A stretch of DNA of 64,000 bases from Desulfuromonas soudanensis (GTDB taxonomy: Bacteria > Desulfobacterota > Desulfuromonadia > Desulfuromonadales > WTL), in assembly GCF_001278055.1 (NCBI RefSeq), contig NZ_CP010802.1:3224001-3288000 (forward strand). Reading direction: 5' to 3'. The position numbers and the translations under genes are program-made. The notes under the pieces were generated by a model, which was not told where the DNA came from, did not search any database, and saw only the letters and a list, made by a program, of their open reading frames with translations. Positions within the stretch are counted from its first letter, which is position 1. The number at the start of each line of letters is the position of its first letter. Shown one piece after another: positions 15,928 through 24,779 of this stretch.

Positions 15928-17158
15928 AAAAGTCGATGGCTCGAAGAAACGCCTGCTCGAAGGCGGGTGTTCCGGAGAGGGGATAGGGCTTGAGTCGGGC
16001 GGCCAGTTCTGCCAGGGTGGTCCTGCCCTCCGGGTCGAGGAGGAAGCGGCCGACTCCTAAGAGGGCTCCCCCGGGGACAAAGACGACCTTATCTACCATG
16101 TTTTTCGGGAGGATGGCAACCCTTTTCAGGACCGCCGGGGCCAGGGAAAAACCGAAGGCGCCGGTCACCAGGGAGAGGCGCACCTCCTCGGCACGGAGGC
16201 CGGCCCGCTGCAGCAGACACTCAACCCCGGCGAGTATCGCCCCCTTGGCGAGCTGGAAGTTGCGGATATCCTCCTGGGTCAAAAGGAGTTCCCCGGCGGC
16301 GTCGCGATGGAGGCGCAGTCCCCGTCCGGCGGGGGATTCGACGATGTGACGGGCGAGATTGGTGGCGATCTCGCCGGCGGACGCGATCGTCCCCCGGGAA
16401 TCGATGAGGCCGCCGTCGAGAGCGGCGGCGACGGCGGCGGCCAGGCCGCTGCCGCAGAGTCCCCGGGGGGAAGCGCCCCCCTGCACCGTAAGTTTCAGTT
16501 TATCGTCCTCCACGGCAACATCGGTGACCGCCCCGGGCGCCAGGGGGATGCCGCAGGAGATTCCGCCCCCTTCGAAGGCCGGTCCGGCGGCGACGGAGGT
16601 GACCCACCAGCGCGTCCCGTCGAAGAGGGCCATCTCGCCGTTGGTGCCGATATCGAGGAAGAAGGTCCCCGCTTCGACGGAGGGGCGGGAATAGACGAAG
16701 GCGACCAGGTCGCCACCGACATAGCCGCTGACCAGGGGGAAGAGATAGAGGGGGACGGGGAGATCGAGGCCGAGGGTTTCCGGGGCCAGATCGACCCCCT
16801 GATGTTCGGCCGGGCGATGGGGGGGGAAGAGGATGGCGTCGACGGGGAGGTTGCGCAGCAGGTAGCTGATGCCGGGGTTTCCCGCCGCCGCGGCGGCGGC
16901 AATGGCGCGGCGGGGGAGAGACGCCTGAGTCAGGAGTTCGGCCACCAGGGACGCGATCCCCTCGACGAGGAGGCCCTGAAGGCGCCCCCCCTCCCCTCCC
17001 CTTGCGGCCTCGAGACGGCGGATGATGTCGGCGCCGAAGAGTGCCTGGGGGTTGAGATGCCGCGCCTCGGCGAGCACCGCCCCGTCGGCGCCGAGGAGGC
17101 GGCCGGCCAGGGTGGTGGTGCCGAGATCGACGGCGAGAAAGGCAGTCCCTTGACGCAT
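15926..17158 (-). CDS. ASKHA-domain protein (RACo-like / DUF4445 C-terminal domain only)
   Basis: 410 residues. The phosphate-binding start of an actin/Hsp70-fold ATPase (AFLAVDLGTTTLAGRLL) opens the protein. Later FLDIGTNGEMALFDG, VAAGPAFEGGGI, GLCGSGL and VTGAFG match the ASKHA domain of corrinoid-protein reactivators (RACo, DUF4445). The usual N-terminal 2Fe-2S ferredoxin domain is missing; the open frame upstream of the ATG at 17158 overlaps alr and codes for low-complexity sequence. Family members reduce inactive Co(II) corrinoid proteins using ATP. It is 20 bases downstream of alr. Its partner protein is not in the window. Confidence 0.85.
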   Translation of the reverse strand: MRQGTAFLAVDLGTTTLAGRLLGADGAVLAEARHLNPQALFGADIIRRLEAARGGEGGRLQGLLVEGIASLVAELLTQASLPRRAIAAAAAAGNPGISYLLRNLPVDAILFPPHRPAEHQGVDLAPETLGLDLPVPLYLFPLVSGYVGGDLVAFVYSRPSVEAGTFFLDIGTNGEMALFDGTRWWVTSVAAGPAFEGGGISCGIPLAPGAVTDVAVEDDKLKLTVQGGASPRGLCGSGLAAAVAAALDGGLIDSRGTIASAGEIATNLARHIVESPAGRGLRLHRDAAGELLLTQEDIRNFQLAKGAILAGVECLLQRAGLRAEEVRLSLVTGAFGFSLAPAVLKRVAILPKNMVDKVVFVPGGALLGVGRFLLDPEGRTTLAELAARLKPYPLSGTPAFEQAFLRAIDF

Positions 17159-17177
17159 AGGATAGGTCCCGAGGGAA

Positions 17178-18347
<1,170 letters not shown>

Positions 18348-18446
18348 GGTCCATGCAGTCCTTAAGGGGAGAAACGGGAAACAAGATTTCTATCACGGCG
18401 CCCCGGGACTGTAAAGGGCAAAGTCGGGGGGAGGCAGACAATAAGG

Positions 18447-18475
18447 TTGACAGCAACTGCCGAATCCTTTAGGCT
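18447..18475 (+). promoter_or_regulatory. sigma-70 promoter ahead of CooT-like gene and TPP leader
   Basis: TTGACA, 17 bases, TAGGCT, about 25 bases before the CooT-like ATG. No other good promoter is evident before the TPP riboswitch, so it may drive both. Confidence 0.6.
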
Positions 18476-18503
18476 TTTCTCCACTTTGCCGGGAGGTGCC
18501 ACC

Positions 18504-18689
18504 ATGTGTCTGGATCACGGATCGTTTCTGCTCATCGACGGCGACGAGGAGACCACCCTCGAACACGTGGCCTCCATCCTGCCGGGAAACGGAGAGCTCA
18601 AACTGGTCGACGTTCTCGGCAAGGTCAGAGTTGTCCCGGGAAACATCGGCGAAATCGATTTTCTCAACAAAAGGATCGTCCTGGCCTGA
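18504..18689 (+). CDS. CooT-family nickel-binding small protein
   Basis: 61 residues starting MCLDHGSFLLIDG, with VDVLGKVRVVPGNIGEIDFLNKRIVLA at the end. The Met-Cys-Leu start, length and the (V/I)xxIDxxNxxIxL ending fit the CooT family, where Cys2 binds nickel in the dimer. The ATG at 18504 has a GGGAGG site. CooT is known from carbon monoxide dehydrogenase maturation, but many genomes carry orphan copies and there is no CODH gene here. It lies 20 bases before the TPP riboswitch. Confidence 0.8.
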   Translation: MCLDHGSFLLIDGDEETTLEHVASILPGNGELKLVDVLGKVRVVPGNIGEIDFLNKRIVLA

Positions 18690-18708
18690 TGCCGGAAGCA
18701 CATAGCTA

Positions 18709-18802
18709 GACCGCTAGGGGAGTGTTGCACTGAGAGTCCTGCCGCAAGGCCGGACGACCCTTAGAACCTGATCCGGGTCATTCCGGCGGAGGGAAGCGGC
18801 GA
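18709..18802 (+). promoter_or_regulatory. TPP riboswitch (THI element) upstream of thiED-thiC
   Basis: Contains the hallmark core CTGAGAG, a variable P3 arm (TCCTGCCGCAAGGCCGGACGA), ACCCTTAGAACCTGATCCGG and GGCGGAGGGAAGCGG. It senses thiamine pyrophosphate. A terminator follows directly, implying transcriptional control. Confidence 0.95.
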
Positions 18803-18823
18803 GAGGAAGCGGTATTCCACCGA

Positions 18824-18860
18824 TCGTCGCGCCTGTTTGCAGGTGGCGGCGATTTTTTTT
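18824..18860 (+). terminator. riboswitch-controlled terminator
   Basis: Stem CGTCGCGCCTG / CAGGTGGCGGCG with loop TTTG and then eight T, 20 bases after the TPP aptamer. It should form when TPP is bound. Confidence 0.85.
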
Positions 18861-18884
18861 GGAAAAACATTCCAATCCAAATCC

Positions 18885-19080
18885 TTCAACGCGGAGACGC
18901 TGAGAGGGAGAGATTCTGGTTTTCATATTCTGAGTCTGGGCTATTTTTCAACTTTGAATCAATGAGTTGCAGGTAAAAAAAGCATTTTCACCACAGAGGC
19001 ACAGAGGCACTGAGGTAAAGAACAAAAGGTTTGAGTGTTTTCTTTCTCTGTAGCCTCTGTGTCTCTGTGTCTCTGTGGTC
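18885..19080. repeat. interspersed inverted-repeat elements, copies 4a and 4b
   Basis: 18885-18914 is a single arm (TTCAACGCGGAGACGCTGAG). 18985-19020 (CACCACAGAGGCACAGAGGC) and 19040-19080 (GCCTCTGTGTCTCTGTGTCT) form a paired element. Together they fill the 290 bases between the terminator and thiED. Confidence 0.75.
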
Positions 19081-19150
19081 GGCTTCGAGTGTTTGCGACC
19101 TCATCCCATCCGTCATTGTTCCGGTTACTTCCAGAGGGGCCACCACCATC

Positions 19151-20602
19151 ATGATCACCGGACTCTACCTCATCACCGACGGCAACGACGGCGGCCTCGC
19201 CCGGCGGGTTCAATCCGCCCTCGCCGGCGGCGCCCGGGTCGTCCAGTACCGGGATAAAAACGCCGAACCCGGCGACCGGTTGAAGATGGCCCGGCAGCTG
19301 CGTGCCCTCTGCCACGAAACCGGCGCCCTCTTTCTGGTCAACGACGACCCCCGACTGGCCCGGGAGTGCGGCGCCGACGGCGTCCATCTCGGTCAGGGGG
19401 ACGGCAGCGTTTCCGCCGCCCGCGCCCTTCTCGGCGGGAATAAAATCATCGGCGTCTCGACCCGCACCCCCTCCGAGGCGAGCCGGGCCGAAGCGGAGGG
19501 CGCCGACTATATCGGCCTCGGTGCCATCTTTGCCACCGGAAGCAAAAACGACGCTAAGGTGGTCGGGCTCGAGCGCCTCCGCGAGGTTCGCGCCGCCGTC
19601 TCCCTGCCGATCGTCGCCATCGGCGGCATCGACTACAAACAGGCCGGAGAGGTCATCGACGCCGGTGCCGACGCCCTGGCGACGATCTCGGCGGTGATGG
19701 GCGATCCCTCCCCGGCTTTGGCCGCTGCCGAACTCGCCCTCCTCTTCAACCGCCGCCTCCCCTTTCCCCGGGGACGGGTCCTCACCGTGGCCGGTTCCGA
19801 TTCCGGCGGCGGCGCAGGCATCCAGGCCGACCTCAAGACGATCGCGTTATTGGGAAGCTACGGGATGAGCGCCGTCACCGCCCTCACCGCCCAGAACACC
19901 CGGGGAGTGGCCGGCATCCATGCCGCCCCGGCCGACTTTGTCGCCCTGCAGATCGAGACGGTCCTTACCGACATCGGCTGCGACGTCCTCAAGACCGGGA
20001 TGCTCTTCGACGCCGGCATCGTCACCGTCGTCGCCCGCGCCATCGAAGAGCGCTCTCTTCTGACCGTCGTCGACCCGGTGATGATCGCCAAGGGGGGAGC
20101 TCCCCTGTTGCAGCAGGAGGCGATCAAGGCCTTTTGCGACGAGCTCATCCCCCGGACCTACCTCCTGACCCCCAACCTCCCCGAAGCCGAAGCCCTCACC
20201 GGACTCCGGGTGACGACGGAGGACGAGATGGAGGCCGCCGCCAAGCGCCTGCAGGCGATGGGGGCGCGCAACGTCCTCCTCAAAGGGGGACACCTCGAAG
20301 GAGAGGCCGTCGATCTGCTCCTGGCCGGCAACACCCTGCACCGGCTCGCCGCGCCGCGCATCGCTACAGTCAACACCCACGGCACCGGCTGCAGCTACGC
20401 CGCGGCCATCGCCACCGCCCTCGCCCAGGGAGTGCCGCTGCCGCAGGCCGTCGCCCTCGCCAAGGCCTACATCACCGAGGCGATCAGAAGCGCCGTCCCC
20501 CTGGGCTCCGGCCACGGCCCGGTCAACCACTGGCAGGGGGCTAAGGCGGTGACGGGCAACGGTCTTCTCTCCGCCTCTCCGGACTCCGCGTCTCAGCGTT
20601 GA
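19151..20602 (+). CDS. thiED: ThiE-ThiD fusion: thiamine-phosphate synthase / HMP(-P) kinase
   Basis: 483 residues. Residues 1 to about 205 are ThiE: YLITDG, VVQYRDKN, FLVNDDPRLARECGADGVHLGQGDGS with the full GQxD motif, IGVSTRTP, YIGLGAIF and IVAIGGI. From about 215 on is ThiD: VLTVAGSDSGGGAGIQADLK, SAVTALTAQNTRGV, VLLKGGH and NTHGTGCSYAAAIATAL. It phosphorylates hydroxymethylpyrimidine and couples it to thiazole phosphate. ATG 19151 is chosen because ThiE homology starts there; the open frame upstream comes from a repeat. The last ~12 residues (LLSASPDSASQR) are encoded by another repeat copy. It is controlled by the upstream TPP riboswitch. Confidence 0.95.
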   Translation: MITGLYLITDGNDGGLARRVQSALAGGARVVQYRDKNAEPGDRLKMARQLRALCHETGALFLVNDDPRLARECGADGVHLGQGDGSVSAARALLGGNKIIGVSTRTPSEASRAEAEGADYIGLGAIFATGSKNDAKVVGLERLREVRAAVSLPIVAIGGIDYKQAGEVIDAGADALATISAVMGDPSPALAAAELALLFNRRLPFPRGRVLTVAGSDSGGGAGIQADLKTIALLGSYGMSAVTALTAQNTRGVAGIHAAPADFVALQIETVLTDIGCDVLKTGMLFDAGIVTVVARAIEERSLLTVVDPVMIAKGGAPLLQQEAIKAFCDELIPRTYLLTPNLPEAEALTGLRVTTEDEMEAAAKRLQAMGARNVLLKGGHLEGEAVDLLLAGNTLHRLAAPRIATVNTHGTGCSYAAAIATALAQGVPLPQAVALAKAYITEAIRSAVPLGSGHGPVNHWQGAKAVTGNGLLSASPDSASQR

Positions 20603-20605
20603 AGA
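20564..20605. repeat. interspersed repeat arm overlapping the 3' end of thiED
   Basis: CTTCTCTCCGCCTCTCCGGA and the following CGCGTCTCAGCGTTGAAG are the reverse complement of the arm at 18885-18914. It supplies the stop codon and last codons of thiED. Confidence 0.65.
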
Positions 20606-20677
20606 GACTTTTGAGGTTTGGCCCTTTTCATTTTCAATCGCATCTTCCATCATCGCCATCATAACAAAGAGGACACC

Positions 20678-21982
20678 ATGACCCAGCTTGAAGCGGCCCG
20701 CCAGGGCATTATTACCGACAAGATGCGCCAGGCCGCCGAGGTCGAAGGGATCGACCCCGAGATCCTGCGCAGCCGCATTGCCGAAGGGACGGCGATCATC
20801 TGCCACAACAACCTCCACAAAAACGGCATTCCCCTCGCCGTCGGCAAGGGGCTGCGCACCAAGGTCAACGCCAACATCGGCACCAGCAAGGACGACAAGA
20901 ATATCGACAAGGAGCTGGAGAAGGCCCGGGTCGCCGTCGCCGCCGGCGCCGACGCCATCATGGATCTCTCCACCGGCGGCCCCATCGACGAGATCCGCGC
21001 CGCCATCATCCGCGAAACGACCGTCTGCATCGGCTCCGTCCCCCTCTACCAGGCCGCCGTCGACACCGTGACCCGCAAGGGGAAGGCGATGGTCGACATG
21101 ACCGCCGACGAGATCTTCGACGGGATCAGGAAGCACCTCGACGACGGCGTCGACTTCATCACCGTTCACTGCGGCGTCACCCGCGCCACCGTGGAACGGA
21201 TGGACCGCGAGGGACGGATCATGGAAGTCGTCTCCCGCGGCGGTTCTTTCACCGTCGAGTGGATGACCCACAACAACGCCGAAAACCCCCTCTACGAGGA
21301 GTTCGACCGCCTGCTGGAGCTGGTCAAGCCCTACGACGCCACCCTGTCGCTGGGCGACGGCTTCCGCCCCGGATGCATCGCCGACGCCACGGACCGCGCC
21401 CAGATCTTCGAGCTGATCATCCTCGGCGAGCTCACCCAGCGCGCCTGGGCGGCCGGGATCCAGGTGATGATCGAAGGACCGGGACACGTCCCCCTGAACC
21501 AGATCGAAACCAACATCCAGCTGCAGAAGCGCCTCTGCCACGGCGCCCCCTTCTACGTCCTCGGCCCGCTGGTCACCGACATCGCTCCCGGCTACGACCA
21601 CATCACCTGCGCCATCGGCGGCACCCTGGCCGCGGCGGCCGGAGCCGACTTCCTCTGCTACGTCACCGCCAGCGAGCACCTGCGCCTCCCCACCGTCGAG
21701 GACGTCCACGAGGGGGTCATCGCCTGCCGTCTCGCCGCCCACGCCGGCGACATCGTCAAGGGGGTCAAGGGCGCCATCGACAAGGACATCGCCATGGCCA
21801 AGTGCCGCAAGAACCTCGACTGGGAGGGGCAGTTCGCCCTCGCCCTCGACCCGGCCAAGGCCCGCCGCCTCCGCGCCGAATCGGGGGTCGACGAAGAACA
21901 CGGCGCCTGCACCATGTGCGGCGAGTTCTGCGCCTACAAGGTGATGAACGAACGCAAGGAAAAGCAGGCCGACGCCGGCTGA
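20678..21982 (+). CDS. thiC: phosphomethylpyrimidine synthase ThiC
   Basis: 434 residues, the short ThiC form. The conserved blocks KVNANIGTS, MDLSTGGP, FITVHCGVTR, SRGGSF, LGDGFRPGC and EGPGHVPLNQIE are present, with a C-terminal cluster-binding CTMCGEFC (Cx2Cx3C). It is a radical SAM enzyme converting aminoimidazole ribotide to HMP-phosphate. ATG 20678 has an AAAGAGGA site. It lies 75 bases after thiED under the same TPP riboswitch, which supports ThiC over its B12-pathway relative BzaF; sequence alone does not settle this. Confidence 0.92.
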   Translation: MTQLEAARQGIITDKMRQAAEVEGIDPEILRSRIAEGTAIICHNNLHKNGIPLAVGKGLRTKVNANIGTSKDDKNIDKELEKARVAVAAGADAIMDLSTGGPIDEIRAAIIRETTVCIGSVPLYQAAVDTVTRKGKAMVDMTADEIFDGIRKHLDDGVDFITVHCGVTRATVERMDREGRIMEVVSRGGSFTVEWMTHNNAENPLYEEFDRLLELVKPYDATLSLGDGFRPGCIADATDRAQIFELIILGELTQRAWAAGIQVMIEGPGHVPLNQIETNIQLQKRLCHGAPFYVLGPLVTDIAPGYDHITCAIGGTLAAAAGADFLCYVTASEHLRLPTVEDVHEGVIACRLAAHAGDIVKGVKGAIDKDIAMAKCRKNLDWEGQFALALDPAKARRLRAESGVDEEHGACTMCGEFCAYKVMNERKEKQADAG

Positions 21983-22088
21983 GCAGACCATCCCGCCAAA
22001 TTCAACAGGGCCAGACCCGGGTCCTAAAGACCAGGGGACGATTTCAATAAGATGCACCCTCGGCGGGAACGGGATAGCCGAATAGAAA

Positions 22089-22124
22089 AGAAAAAGCCCG
22101 GCTGCCGAAGCAGCCGGGCTTTTG
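22089..22124. terminator. bidirectional terminator between thiC and the 17-haem gene
   Basis: Perfect 11-base stem AGCCCGGCTGC / GCAGCCGGGCT with loop CGAA, preceded by AAAAA and followed by TTTT. It serves both convergent genes. Confidence 0.92.
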
Positions 22125-22143
22125 TGTTCAACTGGAGACTAAA

Positions 22144-24633
22144 CTACTTGCCGTGACAAAGGGCACAGTTAAGGGTCGCATTGTGGATGCTGTGTCCCAG
22201 AGCACTCATCTGGGCCGCCGTCAGCGGCCGGACGTACTCTTCAGGCATGTGGACGGCATCGGCATCCCTCTTGAAGGCCAGGCGGGGACTGGAGGAGGTG
22301 GCCGTGGGAGTGAGGGCCGCCGCCGGATCGACGAGATCGATGAAGTCGAAACCGAGGAGCGCGGTGTTTTCAGGTACCGGGATGACTCCGGACGGAGCCT
22401 GCCAGGTGGCCATCATGCTGCCGACCGGCACCTCGACGCCGTCGGCGGCGGTCCAGGCGACGACGTCGACGGGATTTCCGGCGGCGAGGGCGATGGCGGT
22501 CGCCGTGCCGTGACACTTGTCGCAGGTCAGGGCGTCGACACGGGTGATGGCGTGGGCATAGTAGGGGGCGATGGCGACGAAGGTCGCTCCCTGGTTGTCC
22601 TCGCCGGGGAAGTTGCTGGCGGTGACGTCGGCCATCAGCGACTGCATGCTGCCGGGGAAGACCTTGGTGGTGCCGTCGGCCATGACCTTGTTGACCAGGA
22701 AGCGCCAGGATTTGCCGGAAGCGGCGGTGCCGCCGAACTTGGCGCTGGCGAACTTGGCGTGGAGAACGCTGCCGTCGTTGATCGCCTCGTTGTCGAAATG
22801 ACAGTTGTAGCAGGTGACGACGCTCTGCATATGGCAGGTGGAACAGTCGATCCCCGTCGGATGGACGGCGTGCTCCATGACCGTGGTGCTCGGGGTATGG
22901 CAGGCGAGGCAGTCGGCGGTGATGGCGCCGTCGAACTGGGTCGCCGGTTTTTCGCCGGTGACCCCGTGGATGTCGCCCAGGGCGTGGCATTGGCTGCAGC
23001 TGAAGAGGCCGTGAACGTCGGTCATGCCGACGGCGGCTTCGGCGCCGAGGCGGCTGTGGCACCCCTTGCAGACGTCGTTGGCGACGGTGGAACCGACCAC
23101 CGGGCTCTTCCCTTCCGTCGTGTTGCCGTGACAGTCGCGGCAGACCGGGTTCCCCGGCCAGGTATCGAGCACGACACCGGCGGCCGGATCGCTGTCCCAG
23201 GGGCCGTTGTCGCTGGCGTTATGGCAGTTGACGCAGGGGAGATCGGCGTAGGGGACGTCGACGTAGTTGCCGAAGCCGGCCTGCAGAGGTGCGGGTGTGG
23301 CCTCGTTAAGGCCGTCGTCATAGAAGGTCGCCTTGCCGGCGCGGGTGGCGTGAAGGCTGTTGGCGAACCAGCCGAGCCGCTGCATCTGACCGACGGTCAG
23401 GGGCTGGACGTACTCGTCGACGAAGTGGATGTAGTCGGCGCCGCGTTTGAAGAGGACGCGATCGCTCGAGGAGGTGCCGCTGGCGTTGAGGGGCGCAGCG
23501 GGGTCGACCAGGTCGACGAAGTCGAAATTGAGGGCGGTCGCATAGTCCGGAGGGACCGGAATGACCCCCTTGGGTCCCTGCCACCCCTCGATTCCGAGGT
23601 TGGCCGCCGTGACGGCGACGCCTTCGGCGGGCTTCCATTTGACGACGTCCATTGTCCCCGTATCGACGTACTGCTGCATGGCGGCGCTGGCGTGGCAGTC
23701 TTCGCAGGTGATGGCGTTTCTCTGAATCGAATGACTGTAGTAGGGGCCGATGGCGACGAAGGTGGCGCCGAGGCCGTCTTCGCCCGGAGCCGATGAAGCG
23801 GTGACATCGGCCATCAGCGATTGCATGCTGCCGGCAAAGATCTTGGTCGTCCCCTGATCGTCGATCACCCGGTTGACCAGGAAGCGCCAGGCCTTGGCGC
23901 CGGGGCCGCCGAACTTGGCGGAGGCGAACTTGGCGTGGAGGATGTCGCCGGTTGCGTCGGCCTCGTTGTCGAAGTGGCAGTTGTAGCACGTGATGGCGCT
24001 GGTCATGTGACAGGCCGAGCAGTCGATGGCGCCCATGTGCAGGGGGTCATGAAAATCGTTGAGACCGGCCAGGTCGGTTTCCGTGTGGCAGTTCTGGCAC
24101 TTGGCGTCGATGGCGCCGGGAGCGAACATGGTCGGATAGGCGTTGCCGTCGCCGTGCACGTCGCCCTGGGTGTGGCAGTCCATGCATCCCATGGCCAAAG
24201 GGCCGTCGCGATGGACGTCGGTGAGCCCGAGGGCGACCTCGGTCCCCTGGCGGCTGTGGCAGCCGAGGCAGGTGCTGTCGGCCACCGCGTCGCCGGGGGT
24301 GCTTTCATGGCAATCGAGGCAGTTCGGCCCGGTCCAGGCTCGCGGTCCGCCATCGGCATCGGCCCGTGTTTCCCAGGCCGCCTTGTTGTGGCAGTCGGCG
24401 CAGGGGAGGTCGCTGTAGGCGACGTTGACGACGCTGCTGAAGCCGTCGGTGTCGTTGTACCAGGTGTCCTTGCCGTCCCGTGTGCCGTGCAGGCTGGAGG
24501 CGAACAGTTCGGTCACCGTCGGAGCCGAAACGGGCGAAGGATCGTTGTCGCTGCTGCATCCCGGCAGCAGGGTCGCCGCCATGAGCAGCAGCAGTGGCAG
24601 GTGCCGCCATCTCCATCGTTGGTCCTTGTGCAT
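22144..24633 (-). CDS. 17-haem c-type cytochrome lipoprotein with internal duplication
   Basis: 829-residue lipoprotein (lipobox LLPGC, residues 22-26). Two homologous halves, about residues 44-421 and 422-812, each carry eight CxxCH motifs in the same order (CADCH, CLDCH, CLGCH, CMDCH, CQNCH, CSACH, CYNCH, CEDCH in the first). A lone CALCH follows near the C-terminus. Repeated blocks include CYNCHFDNEA, HAKFASAKFGG, GSMQSLMADVTAS and VIPVP. ATG 24633 has an AAGGAG site. Expected location is the outer membrane, possibly as a terminal reductase or conduit part. It is divergent from a LysR-type regulator. I cannot match it to a named Omc protein. Confidence 0.92.
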   Translation of the reverse strand: MHKDQRWRWRHLPLLLLMAATLLPGCSSDNDPSPVSAPTVTELFASSLHGTRDGKDTWYNDTDGFSSVVNVAYSDLPCADCHNKAAWETRADADGGPRAWTGPNCLDCHESTPGDAVADSTCLGCHSRQGTEVALGLTDVHRDGPLAMGCMDCHTQGDVHGDGNAYPTMFAPGAIDAKCQNCHTETDLAGLNDFHDPLHMGAIDCSACHMTSAITCYNCHFDNEADATGDILHAKFASAKFGGPGAKAWRFLVNRVIDDQGTTKIFAGSMQSLMADVTASSAPGEDGLGATFVAIGPYYSHSIQRNAITCEDCHASAAMQQYVDTGTMDVVKWKPAEGVAVTAANLGIEGWQGPKGVIPVPPDYATALNFDFVDLVDPAAPLNASGTSSSDRVLFKRGADYIHFVDEYVQPLTVGQMQRLGWFANSLHATRAGKATFYDDGLNEATPAPLQAGFGNYVDVPYADLPCVNCHNASDNGPWDSDPAAGVVLDTWPGNPVCRDCHGNTTEGKSPVVGSTVANDVCKGCHSRLGAEAAVGMTDVHGLFSCSQCHALGDIHGVTGEKPATQFDGAITADCLACHTPSTTVMEHAVHPTGIDCSTCHMQSVVTCYNCHFDNEAINDGSVLHAKFASAKFGGTAASGKSWRFLVNKVMADGTTKVFPGSMQSLMADVTASNFPGEDNQGATFVAIAPYYAHAITRVDALTCDKCHGTATAIALAAGNPVDVVAWTAADGVEVPVGSMMATWQAPSGVIPVPENTALLGFDFIDLVDPAAALTPTATSSSPRLAFKRDADAVHMPEEYVRPLTAAQMSALGHSIHNATLNCALCHGK

Positions 24634-24779
24634 GACGAATCTCCTTCGAGTTGGCCCGGCACCGCAACAGTACCGGGAAATTTTGTTGAGATTAATCCAT
24701 TGCAATAGTAAGATGAAGCGAATTGTTTTTATGGCTCAATAAGTAAGTCTTATAGTCGCCCGTCCCGAAAGAGAGGCCC
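24634..24779. promoter_or_regulatory. divergent regulatory region, cytochrome / LysR gene
   Basis: AT-rich 146-base gap between two divergent starts, with near-symmetrical stretches (ATTAATCCATTGCAATAGTA, CTCAATAAGTAAGTCTTA) that could be LysR sites of the T-N11-A kind. No promoter can be named with certainty. Confidence 0.4.

Noticed and set aside
18885-20605. Inverted repeat arms on both sides of thiED as possible ends of a mobile element
   Set aside because: The same arms occur in unrelated gaps as small self-paired elements, and there is no transposase gene or target-site duplication visible.
19847-22057. 736-codon open frame on the minus strand opposite thiED and thiC
   Set aside because: It is the antisense shadow of two well-recognised genes in GC-rich DNA; its translation is low-complexity Gly/Val/Asp sequence with no domain.
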